28,528 nt of DNA from CAZXCQ01 sp964639275 (GTDB taxonomy: Bacteria > Desulfobacterota > DSM-4660 > Desulfatiglandales > Desulfatiglandaceae). Location: assembly GCA_964639275.1 (NCBI GenBank), contig CAZXCQ010000046.1, forward strand, positions 1 to 28,528. The letters are read 5' to 3'. The notes beneath the pieces are model-generated. The model ran no database searches, was not told where the DNA came from, and saw only the letters and a program-made list of their open reading frames with translations. The position numbers and the translations under genes were made by a program. Shown here piece by piece: positions 15,040 to 22,684 of the stretch (its first letter is position 1; each line of letters opens with the position of its first letter).

Positions 15040-17214
15040 CTATCCAATCACCTCGACTGCCGTTACAAAATCGCCAAAACCCACCAAAAGGACATCTTTC
15101 CCATTGAGATAAACGGTTTTTCCCCCACTGAGTCCAACGGGGAATTGTCCTGTTTGGGCAAATCGGATGGCAAGGACTGCGGCCACTGCCGATGCGGAGG
15201 CGAATTCACCTATAAATCTTCTATAATCGATCACCAGACCCCCATAGTCGGATAGCGCGAGGAATTCCCGGAGCTGCTTTTCTCCTTTCCCGCGACATCC
15301 ACCGGGAATGCCCACGAAAATCGCCCCATACCTTTCATTGATCCTTTTCTGTGTCGCCAGTTTGGCTACCAGGGATGAGATGGCGGGCGGATTGTTCTCC
15401 GCATTTTCGTAAAATACAGGAGATATTTTGATACCGTCAGAAGATCTCTCCCGCCTGAGGCACAGGGCCCCACCCCCGTCCGAGGGTGTTTTGGAGGCCC
15501 TCACCGACCTGTCAAACAGCCCTGAGAGGACCGGATGGGATTCATCGGCTGCAATCAAGAGCATGGTGTCATCGATATCTCTCGCCGTCAGGCTGGCCAC
15601 GATCAAGGCCTGTTCGAATGAATAATCCCCGGCCGTCGTGGTTATATTGGGGCCGTGAGACCCAAAATGGATTGCCACCTGACCAGCCGGTGCATTATGG
15701 ACCGAACCGATAAAATCGGTAGGGCTTGTAAATTGCTCATCTGTTTGAAAGAGTTTGGTCAGAAAGTCATATGTCTCTGAGAGGGCTCCCCAGCCGGTAC
15801 CAAAGAAGATCGAGGACGGGGTATCAGGCAGCCCCGAATGGGCATGAGCCGCTGTCGCGAGGGCCAAGGTGAGTCGAGACAGGCGTTTAAGCCGTCTGAT
15901 CACCCCGGGAGGGAGCCCCTCGGTTATCTCCGAATCGGGGACCTTGCCCTGACAGGTCTTTCCACCCCGTAACACCGCCAGAGAACCCTCCGTATCTCCG
16001 GCTCCGGTCAGACACGCGCTCCCTAAGACATCAAGAGGTGAAGGCGTCTTTTGGCACACCGAATGCCTCTTTTCTTTTGGAGATCCAATGACAACCGAGG
16101 CATTATTCCCACCAAAACCAAAGGAGTTCGAGAGAACGGTCTGAACATCCGCCGTCTCCAGGGGTTCCATAACAGGGCAGAGTCTGAGTTCAGGGTCAGG
16201 GATTTCACAGCCGACATTGGCCGGGACCAGGTTTTCAGAGATGGTCAGTGCAGATACAACGATCTCAACTGCACCTGCCGCGCCAAGGCAGTGCCCCAAG
16301 GCCCCCTTTATCGACGACATGAGGGGCCTTTTTTTCGGGAAGAGGGTGTTTAAGGCCCTTGCCTCAGAAAGATCATTGTCAATCGTGCCTGTCCCATGCA
16401 GGTTTATGTAGTCTATATCGGCCAGAGAGATCCGCGAATCGTGTATTGCCCGCCGTATCGCCTCCAGTGCCCCGGCCCCTTCGGGGTGCGGCCCGGAAGG
16501 ATGATAGGCGTCACAGGACAGACCGGCCCCCAGGATCTCGGCGATCGCATTTTCGGGAACATCTTCGCTGGCAACAAGGATAAGCATCGCCGCCCCCTCG
16601 GATACCGACATCCCCCGTCTATTCTTATCAAATGGCCGTGAACCCTTAGGATCGATCAGTTGGAGCGACTGAAAGCCATAGTAAGTAAGGCGGCTGAGGG
16701 AGTCCGCACCTCCGGCAAGGACCATTCTGGCCCTGCCGGCCCTCAGCATTTCAAGCGCGACCTTTACGGCGACGGTGCCCGATGAACAGGCCGTTGAAAT
16801 GGTGATGGCGGGTCCGTGACATCCAAATTCACGCGCAATATGCTCTGCCACGGATCCGGCTGAGTGATACACAAAGGCCTCAGGATTTGTTTCTCCCTCT
16901 TTCAGACACACCTCTGTGCTCAGCATCCCCCCTGTGGTGACTCCCATGATCACCGCGTCGGGGATGTCCTCACAAGATGTCATGGCCTCCCTTGCGGCAG
17001 TCAGGGCAAGTCGATGTGTCCGAGGCACATTGCCCGCTTCAAAGGGTTCGGTGATCTCTCCAACGGGGAGCGGTTTGTCCTGAGAGACGGGGAAAAGACT
17101 TAGCGGTCTCAGTCTCTTTTCACCTTTCTTGATGGAATTTCTGGTCTTGGACAGTCCACGTCCCACCGGGCTGATCAGGCCCATTCCGGTAATGTAAACA
17201 CGCACATCAGTCAA
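15040..17214 (-). CDS. Ketosynthase fused to a Cys-less KS-like (chain-length factor) domain
   Basis: The 724-residue protein is two condensing-enzyme folds in one chain. Residues 1-380 are a complete KS: Cys143 in STACSSGT, His273 in NLHGTGT, His308 in GALGHCLGA and NSFGFGGNN (363-371). Residues about 393-724 are KS-like but lack a nucleophile: in HGPNITTTAGDYSF the place of Cys is Asp530, and the later His motifs are missing. This is the KS:CLF partnership seen as two genes at 970-2828, here covalently joined. The start is a TTG at 17212-17214 that overlaps the ACP stop (TTGA), so translation is coupled; a GTG at 17203-17205 is the alternative. Coupling to an ACP on one side and a radical SAM on the other makes this the probable heart of the reverse operon. 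Confidence 0.88.
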   Translation of the reverse strand: MTDVRVYITGMGLISPVGRGLSKTRNSIKKGEKRLRPLSLFPVSQDKPLPVGEITEPFEAGNVPRTHRLALTAAREAMTSCEDIPDAVIMGVTTGGMLSTEVCLKEGETNPEAFVYHSAGSVAEHIAREFGCHGPAITISTACSSGTVAVKVALEMLRAGRARMVLAGGADSLSRLTYYGFQSLQLIDPKGSRPFDKNRRGMSVSEGAAMLILVASEDVPENAIAEILGAGLSCDAYHPSGPHPEGAGALEAIRRAIHDSRISLADIDYINLHGTGTIDNDLSEARALNTLFPKKRPLMSSIKGALGHCLGAAGAVEIVVSALTISENLVPANVGCEIPDPELRLCPVMEPLETADVQTVLSNSFGFGGNNASVVIGSPKEKRHSVCQKTPSPLDVLGSACLTGAGDTEGSLAVLRGGKTCQGKVPDSEITEGLPPGVIRRLKRLSRLTLALATAAHAHSGLPDTPSSIFFGTGWGALSETYDFLTKLFQTDEQFTSPTDFIGSVHNAPAGQVAIHFGSHGPNITTTAGDYSFEQALIVASLTARDIDDTMLLIAADESHPVLSGLFDRSVRASKTPSDGGGALCLRRERSSDGIKISPVFYENAENNPPAISSLVAKLATQKRINERYGAIFVGIPGGCRGKGEKQLREFLALSDYGGLVIDYRRFIGEFASASAVAAVLAIRFAQTGQFPVGLSGGKTVYLNGKDVLLVGFGDFVTAVEVIG

Positions 17215-17489
17215 TTGGATATACTGCGGGAATTCTCATGAATAAAGTTTGCTAAGGCTCTCAGACTTGCAAAAACCTTTTCACCGAGTTCTTTATTATC
17301 TATCTTAATGGCATAATCTTTATCAATCATCATTACCAGTTCCAGCACATCTATTGAATCTATCCCCAGTTTGCCGCCCACCAGCCGGTCATCCGCGCCG
17401 ATGTCATCCGGGGTGATATCTTCAAAATTTAGGGTATCAATTATCTTAATTTTTAATTCATCTAATAGTTCTTGAATTGCTTTTTCCAT
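17211..17489 (-). CDS. Acyl carrier protein (GIDSID type)
   Basis: The 92-residue ACP has its phosphopantetheine Ser45 in KLGIDSIDVLEL and the usual acidic helix II after it. It is the first gene of the long reverse operon and overlaps the KS-CLF start by four bases, which supports a dedicated ACP/KS-CLF pair. The sequence before the ATG (AACTAAAA) is A-rich with no Shine-Dalgarno match. Its closest role by analogy is an ApeE/ApeF-type ACP; which one is not decidable. Confidence 0.9.
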   Translation of the reverse strand: MEKAIQELLDELKIKIIDTLNFEDITPDDIGADDRLVGGKLGIDSIDVLELVMMIDKDYAIKIDNKELGEKVFASLRALANFIHENSRSISN

Positions 17490-17700
17490 TTTTAGTTAAT
17501 TTCATCATGATCAGAACTGAAATCATGCCCCGTTTGTTTCTTTACAGAATTGCCAAAGTGGCGTAAAAGGAACTTTAACCTAACATTAATATTTTTTTCG
17601 GTCAATCCGGTGCGGCAGGAATTTTGGATCATACTTGCCCGGGGCGGTCACTATTTAGAAACGAAATGGACGCAGATATTACCATAAAGGGGCTTTGGGC
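17490..17700. promoter_or_regulatory. Divergent intergenic promoter region
   Basis: The two largest arms of the cluster start here, reverse from 17489 and forward from 17701, so both promoters must lie in about 210 bases. The stretch is AT-rich around 17570-17600. CATGAT (17506-17511) faces ATCATG (17522-17527), a candidate operator near the reverse gene. I see no good sigma-70 pair or sigma-54 GG/GC pair and so assign no exact promoter. Confidence 0.5.
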
Positions 17701-18147
17701 ATGCCGATGGTAGATGTCAGTATCGAGGAACTCATACCCCACCGGCGTCAGATGAAACTCATCGACGAAATCGTTGAGGTGGACGAAGAAACGGCCGTTA
17801 CCGAATCCGTTGTAAAAGACCACTGGCCTCTCTTTAGGGGAGATTCCGTAAGTCCTTTTATCCTGATCGAACTTGCGGCCCAAACCGCCGGGGTATTTAT
17901 TGGATGGAAAGAACTCAAAAAGGAGGGCAGAGATCTCGGGGGGAGTAAGGGGTGGCTGGTGGGTATAAAGGAGGCGTCCTTCTGTCCAGAAAAGATCTCC
18001 CTGGACAGCCGAATAAGGGTCAGTTCAAGAAAGAAATCTTCATTTGAGGCCTACCACGAAGTTGTGGCGATTGCAGAAATCGGTTCGCAGGTTGTCGGAG
18101 AGGTCGAATTGCAGATTATCCATTCCGGTTTTTCTCAAAAACCATGA
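17701..18147 (+). CDS. Hot-dog 3-hydroxyacyl-ACP dehydratase (ApeP-like)
   Basis: The 148-residue protein belongs to the hot-dog dehydratases that open with a LIPHRRQMKLIDEI motif (11-24), where His14 matches the N-terminal His of the ApeP-type family. I chose the ATG at 17701 because AAAGGGGC lies about eight bases before it; a TTG six bases upstream and an ATG at 17707 are possible. Its partner in aryl polyene systems is the FabZ-like ApeI, here at 13282-13644 on the other arm. It is 34 bases upstream of the ketoreductase, so reduction and dehydration are co-expressed. The family call is good; heterodimer formation is inferred. Confidence 0.75.
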   Translation: MPMVDVSIEELIPHRRQMKLIDEIVEVDEETAVTESVVKDHWPLFRGDSVSPFILIELAAQTAGVFIGWKELKKEGRDLGGSKGWLVGIKEASFCPEKISLDSRIRVSSRKKSSFEAYHEVVAIAEIGSQVVGEVELQIIHSGFSQKP

Positions 18148-18181
18148 GGGACAGGACCCGATATCGGGCGAGGGCATAGAC

Positions 18182-18919
18182 ATGGTTAATAAAAGCGATA
18201 CAAAGGTCGCAATGGTTACGGGGGGGAGCAGGGGTATTGGACGGGCAATCTCGGTTGAGCTGGCGAGAGATGGGTATCTGATCCTGGTAAACTACCGGTC
18301 GGATGATCAGGCAGCGGCCGAAACCCTTCGGATGATCCGCGATGCCGGATCGGATGGGGAGACCATGAAATTTGATGTCTCCAATTCTGATGAGACAAAA
18401 AACGCGGTCAGTGATGCTGTCTCCCGGTTCGATCATATCGAAGTCCTGGTTAATAATGCAGGGATCACCTCGGATGGATTGTTTGTGTTTATGTCCGAAG
18501 ATGAATGGGACTCGGTCGTCAATACAAGCCTGAAGGGGTTTTATAATGTCACGAGACCGGTCCTGGAGAAGATGGTGGCCAATAAGAGGGGCTCTATTGT
18601 CTCAATTTCGTCCCTCTCGGGTCTGGTCGGTCACCGAGGCCAGGCCAATTACTCTGCTGCCAAGGCAGGACTGATTGGAGCAAGCCGGGCGATCGCATCA
18701 GAGGTCGCCAGACTGGGAATTCGTGTCAATGTGGTTGCCCCGGGGCTGGTCAAAACAGATATGATCAAGGATGTCCCGAAAGACTTGATCAAGGGAATGA
18801 TCCCGATGGCACGGGTGGGTCAGCCAGAGGAGGTGGCAAAGGTTGTGCGGTTTCTCTGCTCTGAAGATGCCTCCTATATCACCGGTCAGGTGATCTCTGT
18901 AAACGGCGGGATGTACTAG
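18182..18919 (+). CDS. fabG: 3-oxoacyl-ACP reductase (FabG/ApeQ-like)
   Basis: The 245-residue short-chain dehydrogenase should reduce 3-oxoacyl-ACP with NAD(P)H after each condensation. The Rossmann motif is TGGSRGIG (13-20), NNAG is at 91-94, and the catalytic Ser144, Tyr157 and Lys161 are in place (YSAAK 157-161); the end VISVNGGMY is typical of FabG. The frame is open farther upstream within the dehydratase gene, but the ATG at 18182 gives the family's start (KVAMVTGGSRGIG) and length. It is the only ketoreductase in the window, so all five KSs must share it or use the general FabG. Confidence 0.92.
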   Translation: MVNKSDTKVAMVTGGSRGIGRAISVELARDGYLILVNYRSDDQAAAETLRMIRDAGSDGETMKFDVSNSDETKNAVSDAVSRFDHIEVLVNNAGITSDGLFVFMSEDEWDSVVNTSLKGFYNVTRPVLEKMVANKRGSIVSISSLSGLVGHRGQANYSAAKAGLIGASRAIASEVARLGIRVNVVAPGLVKTDMIKDVPKDLIKGMIPMARVGQPEEVAKVVRFLCSEDASYITGQVISVNGGMY

Positions 18920-18927
18920 AGGACAAG

Positions 18928-19557
18928 ATGGGTGGAACCAGGAGATCCAGGGCGTTTTTCGTTGCTTTATTGACCCTTACAGGCGGTATATCCTTGGGCT
19001 GGGCGGATGACTGGGAGCAGATCAGAAACGCCGCCGGGGCCATAACCACTATCCAGGCTGACTTTGTCCAGGAAAAACACCTGGAGATCCTTGTGAGACC
19101 CCTCGTCTCCAAAGGGGTCTTTTATTATCAGGCCCCGAATTCTTTTCGCTGGGAATATTTGACCCCTGTGAGGAGCATCTTGCTTATGAACAAGGGCCGG
19201 ATCGAGCGTTTTGTAAAGACCAGAAACGGTTTTGTCAAGGACTCCCAAACAAATCCCAGGGCAATGCAGATCATCCTCCAGGAGATCACCATGTGGCTCA
19301 GGGGGCGTTTTTCTGACAACCCGGCATTTGAGGCCACTCTGAAGGGCGGGCGAGAAATTGTCCTCACGCCAAAGCAAAAGGCCCTCTCAGAGATGATCAA
19401 GCATATTGACCTCACCCTTTCAGAGAAGCCGGGAGTCATAAGATCGGTCACCATCTACGAAGGTCCCAAATCCTTTACCCGGCTTGAATTCCTGAATACC
19501 AGAATCAACAAAGAGATCAAAAAGGCCCTTTTTCTGGGGGTTTCATCGGATTTATAA
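18928..19557 (+). CDS. LolA-like periplasmic carrier
   Basis: The 209-residue protein begins with a signal peptide (basic TRRSR, hydrophobic core, probable cleavage after about residue 26, GWA). The mature part follows the LolA-like beta-half-barrel pattern: ITTIQADFVQEKHLEILVRP, then SKGVFYYQAPNSFRWEY and a later TIYEGPKSFTRLEF. LolA proteins carry lipoproteins across the periplasm; their aryl polyene relatives are thought to carry the polyene lipid. AGAGGA before the ATG, and only eight bases from fabG, place it in the forward operon. It forms an export set with the DUF3261-like lipoprotein and the MMPL protein. Confidence 0.82.
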   Translation: MGGTRRSRAFFVALLTLTGGISLGWADDWEQIRNAAGAITTIQADFVQEKHLEILVRPLVSKGVFYYQAPNSFRWEYLTPVRSILLMNKGRIERFVKTRNGFVKDSQTNPRAMQIILQEITMWLRGRFSDNPAFEATLKGGREIVLTPKQKALSEMIKHIDLTLSEKPGVIRSVTIYEGPKSFTRLEFLNTRINKEIKKALFLGVSSDL

Positions 19558-19593
19558 TTATTGATTTGCGCCCCGCTGAAATAACAAAGAAAC

Positions 19594-19754
19594 TAACACT
19601 TTAGCTTGTTGAAACCCGGGGAATGGAGATTCCCTTTTTCTGGCGTATAACTCGCCCGTAAGAGAGCGTAGAGAAATCACGTGCCATAGGTAAAAACAGC
19701 GGAATCCCCATTCCCCTGTCCAAGTGTCAATTTTGAAAAAGGCTGAAGTGATAC
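19594..19754. repeat. Repeat family A, full palindromic element (copy 3)
   Basis: The left arm starts TAACACTTTAGCTTGTTGAAA and carries GGGGAATGGAGATTCC (19618-19633). The right arm has GGAATCCCCATTCCCC (19701-19716), pairing at 15 of 16 positions, and ends CCAAGTGTCAATTTT then GGCTGAAGTGATAC, the inverted form of the outer left end. The central 66 bases carry no gene. This is the most complete copy and splits the LolA-like and DUF3261-like genes. It looks like a non-autonomous, MITE-like element. Confidence 0.7.
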
Positions 19755-19788
19755 AAGAGAAAGAAATTTCACGGGGTAAAATTGCCGA

Positions 19789-20514
19789 TTGAAAAAATGC
19801 ATGAAAAACAAGATGATATATTTCAGAGAAGCCAAAAACATTTTCTTGAGAATTATGGTGCTGACTATTTTGGCTGAGATGATTTCGTGTACAGGCCCCC
19901 CAAGACTTGCACCCGTCAAACACCCCTTGCCGGTCGCCACTGATGAGAACTGCACCGCCCCCTTTCCTGATAACAGACGGCAATTTGTTCATTCAATACA
20001 GGCCACAATGCCCAAAGGAGAAAAGGCGATCCTGATTGGGATAACCGATCTGTGCCCCAGGAGCGGTGAGATCCACTGCGTGATCATGACCCTTGAAGGG
20101 CTTGTCCTCTTTGATGCCCAATATGACCATAAAATCGTTATCAACCGTGGGATCCCTCCGTTTGACTCCATGGATTTTGCCAGAGGCCTGATGAACGATA
20201 TCAGGCTGATATTTTTTCCCCCGGATGGCCGGCTGATCCAAGCGGGCATCTCCGATAACGGCTCATCGGTTTGCCGGTATGAGCGGGAAAACGGTATGAT
20301 TGTCGATGTAATTTCCAGCCATAACGGCCCCTGGGAGATACGCCAGTATAATGCCGACCTGACGTTGAATCGCTCTGTTAAGGCCTTTCCCAACAGTAAA
20401 GGTGACAAGGAAGGTGAGGAAAGCATACCCGCCAGATTGGTACTTACGGCCTATGGCTCTCCCAGATACTCACTGAGCCTGGAACTGATTGAGGCGAGGG
20501 AGTCAGAGAAATGA
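19789..20514 (+). CDS. Lipoprotein resembling DUF3261 (APE cluster lipoprotein)
   Basis: The 241-residue product has a basic N-terminus, a hydrophobic stretch (about 19-30) and MISC ending in Cys34, an acceptable lipobox. The mature protein contains GLVLFDAQYDHKIV and IFFPPDGRL, consistent with a soluble beta-rich domain. Its size, lipid anchor and place next to a LolA-like gene match the DUF3261 lipoproteins of aryl polyene clusters; I cannot confirm family membership by eye. The start is uncertain: a TTG at 19789, or ATGs at 19801 and 19813, with no strong ribosome site. Probable role: outer-membrane receptor or insertion factor for the lipid product. Confidence 0.6.
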   Translation: MKKCMKNKMIYFREAKNIFLRIMVLTILAEMISCTGPPRLAPVKHPLPVATDENCTAPFPDNRRQFVHSIQATMPKGEKAILIGITDLCPRSGEIHCVIMTLEGLVLFDAQYDHKIVINRGIPPFDSMDFARGLMNDIRLIFFPPDGRLIQAGISDNGSSVCRYERENGMIVDVISSHNGPWEIRQYNADLTLNRSVKAFPNSKGDKEGEESIPARLVLTAYGSPRYSLSLELIEARESEK

Positions 20515-20543
20515 GCCAATGTGATTAAAGGACTCTCCTAAAC

Positions 20544-21809
20544 ATGAAATTCAAACTGATCTATCCAAAATGGCCAAAACTTGAGAGGCAGACAGAGTTT
20601 CACCTCCCACCTCATGGTCCTGTTGTATTTGCCGCCTCTCTGCCCGATTATGTTGATGTGGATTTTGTCGACGAAAACCTCGATACCATTGATTTTGATG
20701 ACCCGGTCGATTTTGTCGGGATATCCATGATGTTGACCGCCCAGGTCAAGAGGGGGTGGGAGATCGCGGATACCTACAGAAAAAAGGGCATCAAGGTCAT
20801 CTTTGGCGGAATTTCTGCCATGCTTCACGCCGAAGAGACCATGGATCACGCGGACTCCCTGTTTCTGGGTGAGGCAGAGGGAAAGATGGAAAGGGTGTTT
20901 TCGGACTTCTCCAGCAACCGATTGCAGAGACTCTATGACTATTTTGATGACAGACCCCCCATGGAGATCATCAATACGGCACGCCGGGATATCCTGAAAA
21001 GAGACCTCTATAATTATAGGGGGATCCAGATGGTCGATCCGGTTCATGCATCCAGGGGCTGTCGCTTTAACTGTTACCCCTGCGCGGTAGGCTACCTCGG
21101 GGGAAGGGAGTTTAGGCCGAGGCCCATACACCGGGCAGTAGAGGAGATGGAGGGGATTGACAACAATCGATTGTTTATCGTGGATAATTCGCTGGCCCAG
21201 GACAAACAGTGGGAGATGGATCTTTTTCGGGAAATGATCCCGATTCGGAAAAAATGGTGTTGTCACCCCCTCGAGGATGATCCGGAGGTCTTGGCCCTAG
21301 CGGCGCAGGCAGGTGCATGGTACGTCTATCAGGCCATTTTTGATACATCTGAGTATATCAGGGAGAGAATCAGACGTTATCATGATCATGGGATTGGGGT
21401 GGAAGGGACTATTCTTCTGGGATTAGATCACCATACAGAGGACTATATCAAGGGGCTTATCGACTTTCTGCTCGAGATCGACCTGGATATGGCGGAATTC
21501 ACGGTCCTTGTCCCTTTTCCCCATACAAGGGCCTTTGAGGACCTGAGAAGTCAGAATAGGATATTTTCCTACGACTGGGATGACTATTCCGGAGATAAGG
21601 TCGTATTCTTTCCAAAAAACATGACTCCTGAAAGGCTCCAAGAGCTATATTATTACGCATGGGATACCTTTTATCACGATGAACCCCAGGAGATAAAGAT
21701 GTTCAAGCTGCTCCAGGAGGTCTCAATGAGAGAAAGGGCAGACAGGACATACAGACCCAGAAGGAGAGACCTGGCATCACGTGCCTTTGGAAGAGAAGTC
21801 AGAAAATAG
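20544..21809 (+). CDS. B12-binding-domain radical SAM enzyme (third of three)
   Basis: The 421-residue protein has an N-terminal Rossmann-like domain (VDFVGISMMLTAQ, VIFGGISAML, LFLGEAEG) and a catalytic CX3CX2C at Cys173, Cys177 and Cys180 (SRGCRFNCYPC). The Phe/Tyr usually next to the last Cys is replaced by Pro (YPCAVG). The DxHxxG ligand is missing; the place reads DFVDENLD. GTILLGLDHHTEDY and TVLVPFPHT are class-B blocks. It ends the forward operon, and its stop is one base before the repeat B palindrome. It is more distant from the other two B12-type proteins than they look to each other, so it probably catalyses another reaction. The substrate is unknown. Confidence 0.82.
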   Translation: MKFKLIYPKWPKLERQTEFHLPPHGPVVFAASLPDYVDVDFVDENLDTIDFDDPVDFVGISMMLTAQVKRGWEIADTYRKKGIKVIFGGISAMLHAEETMDHADSLFLGEAEGKMERVFSDFSSNRLQRLYDYFDDRPPMEIINTARRDILKRDLYNYRGIQMVDPVHASRGCRFNCYPCAVGYLGGREFRPRPIHRAVEEMEGIDNNRLFIVDNSLAQDKQWEMDLFREMIPIRKKWCCHPLEDDPEVLALAAQAGAWYVYQAIFDTSEYIRERIRRYHDHGIGVEGTILLGLDHHTEDYIKGLIDFLLEIDLDMAEFTVLVPFPHTRAFEDLRSQNRIFSYDWDDYSGDKVVFFPKNMTPERLQELYYYAWDTFYHDEPQEIKMFKLLQEVSMRERADRTYRPRRRDLASRAFGREVRK

Positions 21810-21911
21810 GTAACATCTCAAAAAACAGGGGGAAAGGTGAGGCATGTGGAAGAAAAAAAGACCCCCATGCCTCACCACAATCGATTTATCCCCGGGTTTT
21901 TGAGAAGTTAC
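21810..21911. repeat. Repeat family B: 102-base near-perfect palindrome between two stop codons
   Basis: The left end GTAACATCTCAAAAAACAGG faces the inverted right end (reverse complement GTAACTTCTCAAAAACCCGG). Inside, GGTGAGGCATG (21836-21846) pairs perfectly with CATGCCTCACC (21866-21876) around a 19-base purine-rich loop. It starts the base after the TAG of the forward radical SAM gene and ends one base past the reverse acyltransferase's stop codon (21908-21910). It must form a strong hairpin in either transcript and could be the bidirectional terminator for these convergent operons. A second copy is at 28475 and a half copy at 24216-24245. Confidence 0.75.
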
Positions 21912-22678
21912 GAAAATAGGTCCTTCTCAAACATAGAGCGTACCTGCTGTAACAGGCCTGCCATCGAAAAGGCCCTGCTTTGATAGTCCGGCTCCAGACT
22001 CCCGATGAGTTTGAGTTCAATGCTATTCCGGATGCACGTACTAAAAAGAAACCTGTCGGGTGCGAAAAGCCTATTCGTATTCCTGATTGACAGGACCTTG
22101 ATAGGGGCATTACACCGCTTGGCTATCTTGAATGCCCCTTCATTAAACTGCCCGATCTTACCATTACGGCTTCTGGTCCCCTCTGGAAACACAAAAAGGA
22201 CGCCTCCAGAGGACAGATACCCTTGCATGTCTTCGATCTGTTTGATCATCAATGCGGTGAGTTCACCAGAGGCGGTCGCCGGGAGATAACCGGCGGTCTT
22301 TAACACCGAACCAAAGATTGGTAATTTGAAAAAGCTGTTTTTTACTATGGTCTTGTGTTTTTCAAACAACGAGATCAAGAGAATGGGGTCAAGGTAAGAG
22401 AGGTGATTACACACGATCACAGCAGAGCGGATGGAAAAAATCTCGTCCTGGATTCTAAACTCAAGACCGGGTGTCAGGGCGCGGACAAGTGAGAAAAAGC
22501 TCCTGTAAAAAAGGTGATTAACCCGCTGAAAAGAGCTCTCACGGTTGCTGGAAAACAGGAGCGCCCCCAGATAAAAAAGTGAGAAAAACACCACATTACT
22601 GAGCAAGAAATAGGCCCAGAGAAGCAAGGTGACCACAACATCCACAATGGGTTTAATATACGCAAAAAAGACCGGCAT
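21908..22678 (-). CDS. PlsC-type 1-acyl-glycerophosphate acyltransferase family protein
   Basis: This 256-residue membrane-associated acyltransferase has a long hydrophobic N-terminus (about 10-42) and the LPLAT motifs: NHLSYLDP (91-98) with His92 and Asp97 as the HX4D site, and FPEGTRSR (164-171) for the phosphate of the acceptor. It should attach an acyl group, likely the cluster product, to a glycerol or sugar-lipid. AAAGGTGG lies before the ATG, and it follows the KS gene by six bases. Its stop lies within repeat B. The window has a second, LpxL-type acyltransferase at 24362-25261, so two acylations of the anchor are plausible. Confidence 0.88.
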   Translation of the reverse strand: MPVFFAYIKPIVDVVVTLLLWAYFLLSNVVFFSLFYLGALLFSSNRESSFQRVNHLFYRSFFSLVRALTPGLEFRIQDEIFSIRSAVIVCNHLSYLDPILLISLFEKHKTIVKNSFFKLPIFGSVLKTAGYLPATASGELTALMIKQIEDMQGYLSSGGVLFVFPEGTRSRNGKIGQFNEGAFKIAKRCNAPIKVLSIRNTNRLFAPDRFLFSTCIRNSIELKLIGSLEPDYQSRAFSMAGLLQQVRSMFEKDLFS

Positions 22679-22684
22679 CCACCT

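Noticed and set aside
18044..18181. Extended N-terminus for the ketoreductase
   Set aside because: These codons overlap the dehydratase gene in another frame and would add 46 residues that FabG proteins do not have; the ATG at 18182 fits.
20538..21266. Long reverse reading frame opposite the third B12 radical SAM gene
   Set aside because: The forward strand carries the CX3CX2C and Rossmann features; the reverse product has no recognisable domain.
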